A stretch of 64,000 nt of DNA from Lutjanus erythropterus. Its lineage: Eukaryota; Chordata; Actinopteri; Lutjaniformes; Lutjanidae. Positions within the stretch are counted from its first letter, which is position 1. Every line of letters starts with the position of its first letter. A model generated the notes under the pieces. The model worked only from the letters and a program-made list of their open reading frames with translations, searched no databases and had not been told where the DNA came from. Where the stretch lies: NCBI GenBank assembly GCA_020091685.1, contig CM034594.1, positions 42,791,250 to 42,855,249 of the forward strand, given 5' to 3'. This document shows positions 11,298 to 22,589 of this stretch, one piece after another. Both the position numbers and the translations under genes were made by a program.

Positions 11298-12153
11298 AGT
11301 GTTTTATGTTGGTTCATAGGTTTATTAGTTTCTCCAGCTGTTTCTTCCTTTGTTGTGCACAATTGATTGATTGATTGATTGAAATACAAAAAATGTTGAA
11401 TTTTTTTTTCACTAGAGGTCATGATAATGAATTGACAGCTGTGTGTTCACTGTGCATGGTGGGTATCATTCTTTATTTTAAAATTGTGTAATCCTGTTTC
11501 ACGTAATCTGTTGCTCCCATAACCTGAACATACATATGAAATATGGAGAAATATTTCAAACCACGTAACTATGGACTATATTTATGCAAATCATTTTGTA
11601 ACAATGGTAACTTGTATGCACATGTGTGCGAGTATTTTCCATGATTAACAAATCAAACGCTGTTCTTATATCCAACATCATTCACTCTGTCAGATTAAGA
11701 AGTCTGTGACACTGATCCCAGAGTAATAATCCCTGAATCACATACAAGACGCCTCCTGTCTCCTCCTATGGACTCCTTCTGTTTGTCATGTTTGAGAAGC
11801 TGTAATAAATTACTTGTAATTGTAACGTTAATGTAGGCTAACAGTTTTTACAGTGATACATGTCGTTAAAAGTCCCAGTGATGTTTTACTCTCTATCAGC
11901 AACAGAACATGCTGTTAATGTGACCCGTATCAAATTCAGGATATTGTCACATTCTGAATAATAGTTGAAAAATCAGCGTGCATGTAAAAGTAGTCAGTGA
12001 GAACTTACAGTGAGTCACAGACAGGAAGTTCAAGGAGGACTTTTGCTGACTTGTCCCATAATGTTAACTTTATCTGACTGCTCACCACTCATTGTTAAAA
12101 TGATGCTCTGACGAAATGTTTATTTGCAGAGAATATATTTTTGCACCAGGGGA
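11298..12153. other. No gene seen
   Basis: AT-rich unique sequence with a short (ATTG)n run at 11362-11381. Nothing else supportable. Confidence 0.5.
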
Positions 12154-12193
<40 letters not shown>

Positions 12194-12217
12194 GAGTGAG
12201 TGTGTGTGTGAGTGTGA
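12154..12217. repeat. (TG)n microsatellite, imperfect
   Basis: About 64 bases of TG with GAG interruptions towards the right end. Confidence 0.95.
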
Positions 12218-12264
12218 GGATACGAGGGCGACGCATGGGACAGGCAGTGTTTACATGGGTGTGT

Positions 12265-12486
12265 TCAGCCATGTGTGGTGGCCGGTCTTCCCCCCACCCC
12301 CCCTCTTGGCTTGGCCTCTAAAAGCCAGTGTGGGAGAACCAAAAGTTCAAGGTCCTCCTCACTGTGCAACGGTCCTGGATCACCCTCAGTGTCTAAATAT
12401 TTACTGTCCAGCAAGTCCAGGCTGGAGAGTACCGAGAAAAGCTGTTGTCTATCTATTAACACATTTTGATCATTTGCATTGTGCAA
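12265..12486 (-). other. Unassigned 73-codon ORF or conserved block
   Basis: I do not recognise this. Apart from the TTGGC/CCCC-rich left end, the minus-strand frame is not low-complexity: it is rich in L, D and E (for example LSSLDLLDSKYLDTEGDPG) and balanced in composition. On the minus strand a pyrimidine stretch ending in CTCTCCAG lies inside the frame and could be a splice acceptor, but no good GT donor follows. It may be a chance ORF in a conserved non-coding element, or an exon of an unknown gene. I lean to chance. Confidence 0.15.
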
Positions 12487-12715
12487 TGTGATGAATTGCT
12501 AGCACTATGAGGCATGAAAAAAATCCTTCTGAAAATATTTAGAATGAATGAAAACTGCAGATGAGGCATGATATAATAAACACACAAGTCTTCAGACTGT
12601 TACACAACCTGAGGAGAATTTATCGTTGACACAATCTTTGGGTCTGCTGTGATGAATTTGACTTTAACCATCACTGTGGGAATTGTGTAGAGTTGCACTG
12701 TGAATTCTTTTAAAG

Positions 12716-12900
12716 GGGCAGTACACCAAGTTAATACACAAAGTTCAGATTACTTCTGAAAACAGTGGACGAAGTTTGTAAAAACTACTCTGATGATGTC
12801 ATCAGGGTCATCTCTGGCTTTGAACTGTGTGGGACAAGTTACTTTCAAAATGTACTATATTGCATAATACTTTCATTTGAAAAATAGGTTGCTTAATATT
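12716..12900 (+). mobile_element. Probable teleost interspersed repeat (unclassified)
   Basis: Begins TTAAAGGGGCAGTACACCAAG and contains ATGATGTCATCAGGGTCATC and GACAAGTTACTTTCAAAATG. I recognise this pattern from repetitive fish sequence, but there is no second copy in the window to prove it. Ends not defined. Confidence 0.45.
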
Positions 12901-14150
12901 ACTGTCTGTCTAGAGTAATGTGTTACTAGGGTTGGGTACTTAAATTTGATGCCATTACAACCAGTGCCCACCAAACCAAATCATAACACAGATTAGTTGC
13001 CTCATTTTGGTTCTACGTGCCTGAGCTGTCTATTAAAACAGTTGCCCTCTGGTCCAGATATTATGAACACATCACTAAATGTGACTAATTAATAATATAG
13101 CAACTATCAATCTATATAGCTCTGACTGCAGGCAGCCTTTACTCAATACAATCCCAATACTGGTCAGGATGTCCAACAAACAACTGTATGTAAATGAGAG
13201 AAGCATCTGGTGACATGTGGGATGGGCAATTTTTTTTTCCCAGGATGGTGGGACATGACTTCATCATCCTAGGAACCAAACCAAACAGACACATGACGAC
13301 TTCAAACTAGTCAAGCCATAGTTCACCAGCTTCTCCCCCCTCAAACAAGCGTGTGGTGTGAGACTCAACTCCTGTCTATGAAGGAGAGGAGAGTTTTAAA
13401 AGTCTCTGTGTTCATCTCTGTGGTTTGAAGTTTAGTTTCCTTCCTGTGTCACTTCATAATAAAAGCTTTTAAATAGCACATCAACGTGGGATTTTTCTTT
13501 GTGAACAATTTATAGGAAATTAAGACTCCACAGACATCATCATTTGTAGACATCCATCTACAAAATATCATTTTTTCTTGCATTAGGTTTAACCTAAAGA
13601 AAATGGCAGCTCAAAACGTGGACATCTTAACATGAGATGTACAACACTAAGACAAACCTAACTGACGTGCTTTTACTGAAATAAGAACAGCAGGTTAAAG
13701 GGAACAGGGTGTTTTTTAAGCTGTTAGAATCCACAAATATAAAGAGAATGCCATCACTGAAGCAGACAGCTGAATGAGACTCAAACAGTACATCACTTCA
13801 ACTTCTACTGAAATACACTTTTTACAGTGTAAGATGTCAACTCTCAGATTTTCCATCTGATGGAGTTGACATCCACATTTAATAAATCATTAAATCACTA
13901 GGGAGGTTACAAACTTTAATAGCCAAGAGTTTGATCTTTTAGAAAATATTTTTCCAGCATAACTCAAAAGTAAAAACCAAGAATGAGAGATTTAGTTCCT
14001 TTAAATAGAAGGAAAATTGCTGTTATAATGAGAGCTTAATTTATAAAAGTAAACTTGTTATTATTTGTCAAATGGGGAAATTTATTATTTCCCTTGGCCC
14101 CGGGGTACCATCCTATTCTTCCTGCTGTGCTCACAGTGAATCATCACATC
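12901..14150. other. No gene seen
   Basis: AT-rich unique sequence. A GGGTTGGGTAC motif near 12931 hints at another old repeat, not further supportable. Confidence 0.45.
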
Positions 14151-14820
14151 CACTGAATCACCCCAGCCCAAAAAAAAAAAAGAAAAGAAAAAAAATCTCT
14201 TCTGAGTGTGTGAAGGCCAGGACGAGCCGGCTCTTGAGGGAGAGACAGACAGAGTGGACGACGGTGTTTGGAAGCTTCTGGAGTGTTTTTCTGGCTGAAG
14301 CTCCGGCCAGACTCCTCGGTGTCCTTCGGAGTAAAAACAAAAACATTTGGAGTGTACGGCTCACAGCTAGAGCACATCTCTTATTTGTTATCACTTATGC
14401 TCCAGGCCCGGTTTACATTCTCCTGAGTGTGTCCACTGGCCTGCTCATCCGGAAATTTGTCCCCTACGCCCCCTCCTGATTTAGATTTGGAGAGCAATAA
14501 AGCTTGCTGAGTTGTTGCCTTGGACAAATAAACTGAGCAAAGTGTTGATGTAGAGATGTCCGAAAGAAACAAGAAAAAAAAGTTTGGAAGAGAGAGAGAG
14601 AAAGAGAGAGAGGAGAGGGAATGATAGGCGCTGGTCTCTCGCTCCTTCCTGTGAAAGTTTCCGGCGCGGCAGTAAACATGGCAGCGTCTGTCTCCTGTGG
14701 GAGCTCGGGGAAATGTGTTTGTGTGAGAGTGTGTTGTCGAGTGGATCTGTGTGTTTATGGATGTTTGTGTATCTGTGTGTGGTGATGTACCGCTTGTTGG
14801 TGCATGCATACACTGTCTGG

Positions 14821-14860
<40 letters not shown>

Positions 14861-15000
14861 AGGTCAACAGTTCCCTCTCCTCTCTGTGAGGGAGTTGTGC
14901 CGGAGCCAAGTGCCCAGCTGCTCATAGGTGTCTGTTTACAGGCTGATTCACAGAGCTAACAGGGCAGGCGCACACACACAAACACACACACATGCATGCC
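14151..15000. repeat. Simple-repeat-rich stretch: A-rich, GA-rich and TG tracts
   Basis: A-rich run at about 14169-14196, GA-rich run at about 14588-14620, a (TG)18 run at 14824-14859, and CA tracts at about 14970-14992. The overlapping ORFs in this stretch (up to 142 codons) translate these tracts (THTHTH, VCVCVC, RERERK) and are not genes. Confidence 0.85.
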
Positions 15001-15240
15001 TTGCATCACTCGACAAGAATTCTCACAAAACACGCAACATTTAAGGTTTCCCTTAACAGCTTGTGAAGTAATTTCATTAGCTTCGTTTGTTAGCGTCCGC
15101 GCTCGGAACATTAGCCATTTAACGACATTACTGCATAATTATATCACCTGAAACAATTACCGACACAGACTGACTTAATTACAGGCATTTCAGGATTTAC
15201 CTGCTTGACCACAGAGAAAATGTTTGGTAGTTATACGGTT
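15000..15240. other. Candidate conserved non-coding block
   Basis: Repeat-free sequence with several ATTA/TAAT homeodomain-type cores (TTCATTAG, GCATAATTATA, GACTTAATTACAGG) in a GC-balanced context. This resembles vertebrate developmental enhancers in composition only. Conservation is not visible from a single sequence. Confidence 0.25.
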
Positions 15241-15867
15241 TGTTCAATTAGGTGTCGTCGTGAGCAGCTCCGACTGGCACATCTGAAGGCTGCTGTCCAA
15301 CAGAAACTCATTGGCGTCACAGGTGGTCATATCATGAAAATCAGTGACAGATTCCAAGGATGCTAAGAAGCACAGCAACTTGATGTATGAAGCTTCACAT
15401 AAAGGTGACAGGTATGTTACAGTCATTGTAAATGTCTGTTTGTCAGTGAGCTGTAGGAGCTTACAAACGCATTATAAGAGTAAAAGTAGGACTTACAGCC
15501 TACATAACTGATTTGATTAGAATACTCTCACAGATTCATATGTTATTCATATGATCGATTACTATAATGGTTCATTTTTGGGACAAATGAGACAGGATTC
15601 AGGATTCAGGACAACCGCTTGTAATTTGGGACTGTCCTGAATTTTGCAGGACATCTGCTCACCCGAGGTGGAAGAAGTACACTGATCCTTTACTTAAGTA
15701 AATGTACCTATTCTAGAAAGAATTACGAGTGAAAGTCCTGCTTTTAAAATCTGCTTAAGTAAAAGAACAGAAGTATTATCAGCTGAATGTAATAATACAT
15801 TTATTAAAGTTAATGGTGTGGTTCTGCAATAAGATAATGCCAATGAGTGATTCATTATTCTACACCC

Positions 15868-16165
15868 ATTCTTGAGAATTGGGACAAATTATGTCCTACA
15901 AAAAAAAAAAACTTAAACAATTATTACATACCAACACCCTAATTAATTTTTGGGGGGGTTTATTTTATGAAATATCTTTAATTTATAAAATATTTTGGTC
16001 TGCTTATATATATTTTTAATGACAAGAATTAACAACTTCAAGCATTTAAAAGAAAGTGCTGAAAGCCTTCAAAATCTAAAGATACCCACTGACAGTACGG
16101 GTGTAAAATTGTGCTATTATAATGATTTTGTCTGGAAGACACCGTCAGATTTAATCAGGCATAAA
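15868..16165 (+). mobile_element. Interspersed repeat family F, copy 2 (nested)
   Basis: Shares the ordered blocks listed for 4630-4975, starting at ATTCTTGAGAATTGGGACAA. It extends to a GTCAGATTTAATCAGG-type end corresponding to GTCAGGTTTTTTAATA in copy 1. It lies inside family E, so it inserted later. Confidence 0.75.
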
Positions 16166-16290
16166 AAAGGGCTTAACTATACCTGAGGCTCCCCTGTCTC
16201 ACTTCCTGGTTTAAAATAAGGGAGGAATACTGCTCAAGCAGTGGTAAACTTTTGATTTTTCAAAAACATTTATTAAATAATATTGCTATC

Positions 16291-16346
16291 ATAGATAGAT
16301 AGACAGATAGTGAGATAGACAGACAGATGGATAGATGGATGGATAA
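16291..16346. repeat. (GATA)n/(GACA)n/(GGAT)n microsatellite
   Basis: Imperfect tetranucleotide run of about 56 bases. Confidence 0.9.
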
Positions 16347-16609
16347 GAATGAAAGATGGGCTTTCTGCACGATGAGTACTTTCATTCTTGGTGCTTAAAG
16401 TACTTTTTGCTGCTTATATTTCTGTTCTTCTATAAAATAAAAGTATAAACAACATTTTAATTGCAGGGCATTTACTGCAGGATTTTAACTTGTTATGCAG
16501 TATATGTATACACATTTACTTAAGTAAAAGATCTCCAAATACTTTTCCGTGAAAATATTTAGAATGAATTGAGTTTGGAAATGACAGCATCTTACTTATT
16601 ATTGGCCAG

Positions 16610-17340
16610 CAGTCAGTGGAACTTTAATCAGGCCTGAAAAGTTGAGTCTGACAAGAACCAAGTCCGACCTGAACCCAACCCTCATTAGCATATTAGCATA
16701 TTTCACTCGAAACTGATTACAGCCCGACATTTTTCTGAACAAGCTTCCCTCTATGCATTATTGGACAGGTGAACAAAAAAGAAAACCCAAAAAACAGACA
16801 GCCTCATGCAGTGATAAAATAGGTTATTAGGCAAGAACAGGAGTTATTTTGCCATTTTTAATATCCTTTATTTATGAAAATGGCCCTTAAAAAAAAGTGA
16901 ACAGTCTATGTGCAACATGTCTGAGAGTGAAAGAGTGTAAATGTTCAGTCCTCACAGTTTTACACACACAAATAATATAAGACACGGCTAAATAAAATAC
17001 AAAGCCAGCGACAGGGACAGTATGGGGGAACAGGAATTGGCAGTGACTAAATTGGAGTTAAAAAATGGGGGGAAAAAAATCATAATAATGAAAAACTAAT
17101 AATAATACAGCCCAAACCAGCGACATGAACCCGTGAAATATGTGAGAAATAAGGCCCGACACGACCGGAGCCCATCGGATTCCCTCGGATCCCAGCACAG
17201 ATCAGACGTTTTAGCTGTCAGCCAATCAACAGTGAGACAGTAGCAGGTAGTCGGTGCAGCAGTAGGGATATATGAGGCAAAAAGCAGCAAGCACCAACAA
17301 CAACGGAAGAGCAGTGAAGTGGTGAGTCTAGCTTTCTGGT
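16610..17340. other. Possible old repeat; no gene
   Basis: Contains GACC-, CCGACC- and CCCGACA-type motifs (for example at 16665-16680, 16725-16735 and 17153-17165) reminiscent of a teleost hAT repeat built on CCGACCCGAACCC. Divergence is high and no ends are visible. Confidence 0.3.
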
Positions 17341-17559
17341 CTAGCACTGTGTTTGTATTATTATGTCTATAGGTCTATATTTTACATCTGTCTGATGAAG
17401 TATTCATCTTCTCTTTCAGAGCAGCTTTTGACACAGGTAAGACATGTCTGACACAACATTCACACTAATGATGACGAGGCTGCTCTTTAACTAAGTTAGG
17501 GCAGATAATGAGTGGGAGGGAGATGCTTGCTCTTCATATGAAAGATACAATGTAGCTTC

Positions 17560-17880
17560 TTTTCTTTTTTTCTTTTGGTTTAATAACATTTCCGAGGCTA
17601 CATGGATGTGATTCCAAGTGATAATGAGCATTAATTAGAATTTGGTCTTGTTTACCGGGCTCTCCCTGCCAACACCGGACCTCATGATCCCTGTCGGGAT
17701 ATTCAATTAGACGTTTGGGTCTACATGGTGATTTGTGTTCTATTGAACAGAAGCCGAAATCAGAAGCAACGTACTGAAACATGATCATCAGCAGCGTGTC
17801 AGCAATACAGTCAGCAGAGACTCCCACACAGTAGACTTTACTATTAGCGCAATTCAATTTTACACTACCGTAAACTCACT
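17560..17880. other. Candidate conserved non-coding block
   Basis: Repeat-free sequence with GAGCATTAATTAGAATTTGG and a TTCAATTAGACG homeodomain-type site in balanced composition. A 107-codon minus-strand ORF (17534-17857) covers it but shows no recognisable domain. Enhancer-like by composition only. Confidence 0.25.
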
Positions 17881-18314
17881 TCATGATACTTGTGATATCT
17901 AAAAGTTTAATGTCATTAAACTGTATTGCTTAAATTAAAGCTGAAATCATAGCGATATCTGTCAATAGAATAATGTTAGAGTTAAAGTTAAAGTGGAGAC
18001 GGTTACAGACTGCAACACATTAGATTATAATTTAGTATTATATTAGTTTGCTATACTGCTTTAAAATCACTTCAAAAATGACATTATTTGGAAATTAAGT
18101 TTTGAATGGTTCAGAGTTATTGTATTGTTAGAAACATCTCAGTTAGATATTAATAAATATGTTAAAAGATCTGCTTATCACATGACTAATCAGCTGAGTT
18201 CAAAATCATAATGATGTGAGTTATAATGTGAAAGGTTTATTGTTATAACAAGAGACTTTCATGTTATGACATAAAAGCTTTTCACATTTTAACAAGAAAC
18301 TTTTCTTGTGATAA

Positions 18315-19040
18315 CTTACAAGTTAAAAAAAATAAGTTAAAGTAAAAAGATCGTCCTCTGAAGGACATTTCTACCAGCTGTGTCTGTGCAAAGTTAACTG
18401 AACCTCAACTTTTCTCCTAAGCTGAGTCTCTGTCTGTTTCGACTTGTTGCATCTTTTATGTCATATTCGTCTTGTTACCTCCTGTGAAGTATTTTATCTT
18501 GTTTTTGTCTTGTTAAATCTTTGACATCATTTTCCTTCTGTTGCGTCATTTTTGTCTCGTTAACATCTTTCAGACATTCTTCATCTCATTACATTTTTAT
18601 TACGTTGTTTCCATATTGCTATGTCTTCTTATGTTTTCCCCTTGTTACATCATGCTATGCCATGTTCGTCTTGTTCCATCTTTTACGCCTTTTTGTTTTG
18701 TCTTGTCTTTTACAGAGTTTTCAGCTTCTTATGTATTGTTATGTCATTTTTGTCTTGTTATGTCATATTCATCTCGTTGCACCTTTTACATCTCTTTCGT
18801 CTTGTTACATCTTTTAGTCATTTTTGTCTTGTGATGTCTTTTTATGTTGTTTTCATGTTCCTTACATTAAAACTAAAGAGCCCGTTTTGAATAAGTAGAG
18901 AGTACAGATATTTGTGTTAGAATGTAGGGAGTAAAAGTAAAAAGGGCCAAAAGTAAAAAGCTCAAGTAAAGTACAGATACCTGAAAATCTACTTAAGTAC
19001 AGTAACAAAGTATTTTGCACTTAGTTACTTCCCATCTCTG
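18315..19040 (-). mobile_element. Family B hAT-like MITE with minisatellite core, copy 1
   Basis: Read from the right end on the minus strand: CAGAGATGGGAAGTAACT, a TACTTAAGTAGATTTTC block, then a TACTTTTACTCC block. A long degenerate tandem core (18435-18850) follows, then GAGGTTCAGTTAACTTTGC (18387-18405) and CAGAGGACGATC. The copy is truncated near 18315 and lacks the terminal part present in copy 2 (25558-26208). ORFs of 89-98 codons in the core are translations of the tandem repeat. Confidence 0.8.
18435..18850. repeat. Degenerate minisatellite core of family B
   Basis: Imperfect tandem units of roughly 20-30 bases built on CTTGTTACATCTTTT and TGTCATTTTTGT. The same core, shorter, is present at 25628-25858 in the other family B copy. 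Confidence 0.8.
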
Positions 19041-19189
19041 CCTATAATGTCACATTCTAAAAATATAAGTTATCAACTTACACTGTTATAATAATAACTG
19101 ATACTGTTTTACATTACAACAGGATAAATAGTTACTCTTCGTGTTCTAACATGATACTGATCCATTTTCTCTGTTCTTTTAAATAATTT

Positions 19190-19565
19190 CTATATTTCAG
19201 ATAAACAGGAAGGACAACAACATGACAATAAAAAAGTCAAAAATCTCTTCTTTACTCCTCTCTGACAGTAAACTGAATATGTTTGAGTTGTGGACAAAGT
19301 AATGATATTTGAGGACGTCATCTTGAGCTTTGATCAACATTTTTCACCATTTTATGACATTTGATGGACCAAACAACTAATCAATTGAGAAAATAATCGA
19401 CTGATGAATCAATGATGAAATACACATTAGTTGCAGCCCTAAAAACACTATATTAGGCTAAACAGTTTCAACTTATTTTATTTTGAAGTAATCCAAAAGT
19501 AACAGAAAGTAATCAAGTTACATGACTTTAATACTGTGACACTTAAACTACGTTAGACTACATTG
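19190..19565 (-). mobile_element. Family A MITE plus repeat J, minus orientation
   Basis: Family A occupies about 19190-19441 (minus), with GACAGTAAACTGAATATG, TTTGAGGACGTCATCTTG and TTAGTTGCAGCCCTA. Repeat J follows at about 19442-19565. The J-A order and orientation equal those at 10407-11297. This copy lacks family K and so preserves its empty target site (GGCTAAAC at 19456-19463). Confidence 0.8.
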
Positions 19566-19679
19566 TTTTAACATTAATTAGTAATATTTTATTGACCCCC
19601 TGTCTCTGATCAGTCATGCAGTGTGTAAGACACAGCAGCTTCATTTCTGATGATTGTGAGGCAGAGAGTGGCGTAGTGT

Positions 19680-19800
19680 GAACGGCGTAGTGATCTCTAT
19701 GTGTTGTAGTGCGGCCCAGGCATAATTCAACACGGCTGACGCCTAATGAACTCGCAGGGCGGCCTGGCTTTTCTCATTAAAGGTGAGACCTTGTCGCTCT
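19680..19800. other. Candidate conserved non-coding block
   Basis: A repeat-free segment with GGCATAATTCAACACGG and GACGCCTAATGAACTCG in balanced composition just left of the microsatellite cluster. Enhancer-like by composition only. Confidence 0.2.
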
Positions 19801-19872
19801 TACATATGTTAATAGGTGAAGGGATTGTAGCAGTGCAGGCAGGCTTAGAGGGAGACCCGAGGGCTAGAATTA

Positions 19873-19876
<4 letters not shown>

Positions 19877-19927
<51 letters not shown>

Positions 19928-20299
19928 ACACAGCTGGGGTTGAGGAGAGGCTGGTTCTAGGTAATATGAAGCGATGTCTAAATTGCAAAACAGATTTTTG
20001 GTTTTTGTAGAAACCAGGAGGTGTGTGTGTGTGTGTGTGTGTGTTCTGGAAATGCCTCAACATATTTCTGGAACAAACCAGCAAACCTTCTGTTTCTAAC
20101 AAAGGGCTGAGTGGCTTTGCCAGTCTTATTTTTAACACACACTGCAACACACACACACACACACACACGTGACATGACCCTGGCTGCTGGCTGCTGGCTG
20201 AGGCCTCTCCAACAACACACTCCTGACCTCTCACCTCTCACCCCTCTCACACCAAACTCCATTACCTCACAATTACATCCTACAAATGGTTTTCTGTAC

Positions 20300-20334
<35 letters not shown>
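19877..20334. repeat. Cluster of four CA/TG microsatellites
   Basis: (TG) at 19877-19922, (TG) at 20021-20044, (CA) at 20147-20168 and (TG) at 20303-20334, within 460 bases. The CA tract is inverted relative to its neighbours. All ORFs here are microsatellite translations. Confidence 0.95.
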
Positions 20335-20337
<3 letters not shown>

Positions 20338-20409
20338 ACTTGGTTTATACTGTTGTAGGCCAAAAGCCATAATCACATTTATTTATAATGACAATGCAGC
20401 TTCCATACA

Positions 20410-21232
20410 TTTTTTCCTTCATTTCCTCTTTTGTTTCCTCTTCACATCTCTTCTGTCTTCTTTTCTTGTCTATTTCTCCACTTTTCCTATCTTTGGCCCT
20501 CTTTTTTTTCTTTCTTTCTTGCCTTCTTTCCTTGCTTCACTCCTTACTCCATTGCTTCTTTCTTTCTTTCCTCCTTTGCTTCTTCCCTCCCTCCCTTCTT
20601 TCTTTCTACAACTTTTTTCTTACTTTTATATTTCTCTTAACCCCTCCTTGTTTCCTTTCTTTCTTTCCTCCTTGCTGTCCTCATTTGCTTCTTCCTTTCC
20701 ACCTTTTCTTCTTTTTTCAGCCTTTGCTTCTTTCATCCTCCCTTGTTTCTTTCTTCATCCTTTTCTTATCTTCATCTTTATTTACCCATCCTTCCTTACA
20801 GCATCCTTTCTTTCTTTCCTCCTCTGCTTCTTTCTTTCCTACTTTCCTTGTTCCTTTACCTCCTCCCTCTGTCCCTCCTTTCTTTATTTCACTATTCCTG
20901 TCTTCCTTTCCTTATTCCTTCCTTCTCATCCTTCTTTAGCAATACCTTTCTTTCTTTACCCCTCACTACTTTCTTTCATTCATCCATCCTCTTTAACTGC
21001 ACATTCCTTGCTTTCCTTGCTCTTTTTTCAATCACTTAATTTATTGCGTTCTTCCTTTCATTTTCTTTCTCCATGTCATCCCCTTTTCCTTCTTTCCTAC
21101 CTTTACCTCTCTTTCTTTACCCCTCCGCTTCTTTCTTTCATCCTGCTTTCCTTTAAATCTTATTGCTCTGTCCTTCCTTTCATTGTTCCTTTTCCTCTTC
21201 TTTCATTCTCTCTTTAATTCTTTCATTATTGC
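20410..21232 (+). repeat. 0.8-kb polypyrimidine (CTTT/CCTT)n tract
   Basis: About 820 bases of almost pure C and T on the plus strand, made of CTTTCTTTC, CCTTCCTT and CTTCTTTC units with sparse purines. The long open frames (183 and 232 codons, only F, L, S, P, C and few others) result from the absence of stop codons in pyrimidine runs and are not genes. Confidence 0.95.
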
Positions 21233-21296
21233 GTTGTAATAATAGTTCTGGTCTGCCTGCACATATGTCATTTATTAAGGGACAAGGTTGTGACAG

Positions 21297-21542
21297 GACT
21301 AATTAATCGATTAATAATTTTTTAGGAAAAAAAAAGTCAAAATTCTCTGATTCCAGCTTCTGAAATGTGAATATTTTCTGGTTTCTTCATTCCTCTCTGA
21401 CAGTAAACTGAGTTCATTTGGGTTGTGGACATGGATCAACATTTCTAACCATTTTCTGATATTTTATGAACCAAACAATTAATTAATTGAGAAAATATTC
21501 TACAGATTAATTGACAATGAAATAATTGTTAAATGCAGCCCT
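21297..21542 (-). mobile_element. Family A hAT-like MITE, single-unit copy
   Basis: Minus orientation. Carries AAAAGTCAAAATTCTCTGAT, GTGAATATTTTCTGGTTTC, CTCTGACAGTAAACTGAG and a TGCAGCCCTA terminus. The left edge (GTGACAGGACTAATTAAT) matches the linker of the dimeric copies, so this may be a half-dimer. The GACGTCATC segment has been lost. Confidence 0.8.
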
Positions 21543-22589
21543 ATTTTCTTTCTCATCACCCTGAATTAAATGAAACTCCATCATTCCAAAAAAGGAATGC
21601 ACATGGATAATACTCCTTGGGTGTGTGTATCTACGTTTAGGATTTGTGTATAAATGTTGTCTGGCCCTGTAGCATATGCACGTGTGGATGGGAAGTTGCC
21701 TGGAGTGTTGGGATGCTTACGAGAGAGAAAAAACTGGACACTGATCTGCCCCCGGACCCCAGAGGTCACGGGTTCTGACATTTAGGGAGCAGTCAGCGGC
21801 GAGCCCACAGGGCTGCAGGTAGGCTTGGATTACCGCAAACACACACACACATACATACACAGCACAATGGTACGACGAGTGATATGTCAGAAAAGCGGCA
21901 GCGTGTGCGCACACACACACACTCGCACACACACGGATGGCTTGAGGGGAAATCAAGCTGTCGCCTCTCAATGACCTCTAACAAAAGGACCATTGAAAAT
22001 AACAAGACAGGCTCTCACAGTGGCAGTTCAAGAAAAAGTTTCCCTTTGTTACTCCAGGCAACTTCTCAGCACCGCGCCATTCAAACACCAGAGCCTCTCA
22101 GCGGTGCCAAACTGGTTTTAAATGGGTTCACTGCGCTTTGAAGAGATGACTACTGGATACTGGTGTCGGAAAACTGACATCCGACTTTGGCGTCCTAACC
22201 TACAATCTGTTTCGACACTGCCTATCACAACAATAAAGTGTGCAACAGAATATGATGCTTTAAAATGAATATGGTTTCCTTTCCTTTCCTTTGTGCAGCT
22301 GATTTTTACATCAGTAGAACTAGCCAGTGGTTATTCTTGGGTTTTATGTGGCCTTATAAAAGTTTGAAACTTGCTGGAGTCTTTGCTTATGCGCTTACAT
22401 AGGAAGTGACGGGGGTTTGGCTCAGGTTCAATGCACTTTATACCTCTACCACAATGTTTATTGTTTCAATATTGGTCAAACAGTGGAGTCCCATCCTTAA
22501 GACATGTATGGGGCCAATCATTTTTAGGTCCAATTGAGGACTTGTGCTGCCATTAAATGCAGAATACCATCTTTGCAAGATTGAAAAGA
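21543..22589. other. No gene seen; CA tracts
   Basis: (CA) tracts at 21839-21861 and 21910-21933 and a (CCTTT)n patch at 22274-22290. Otherwise unique. Confidence 0.5.

Larger units (their letters stand above)
15664..16549. mobile_element. Palindromic 'TACTTAAGTA' element (family E), interrupted
   Basis: The left arm starts GAGGTGGAAGAAGTAC and runs through TTTACTTAAGTAAATGTACC and AAAGTCCTGC. The right arm ends TTTACTTAAGTAAAAGATC followed by CCAAATACTTTTCC. The two arms are diverged inverted repeats of each other, and I recognise the pattern from teleost MITEs. The middle is occupied by family F copy 2 (15868-16165) and a GATA-type tetranucleotide tract (16291-16346). No coding capacity. 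Confidence 0.75.

Noticed and set aside
18521-18890. Overlapping plus-strand ORFs of 89-98 codons
   Set aside because: All three frames stay open because of a degenerate TTTTGTCTTGTTA-type tandem repeat; it is the core of a MITE.
20388-21217. Long plus-strand ORFs of 183 and 232 codons
   Set aside because: They are made almost only of F, L, S and P codons from a polypyrimidine tract, which lacks stop codons by composition.
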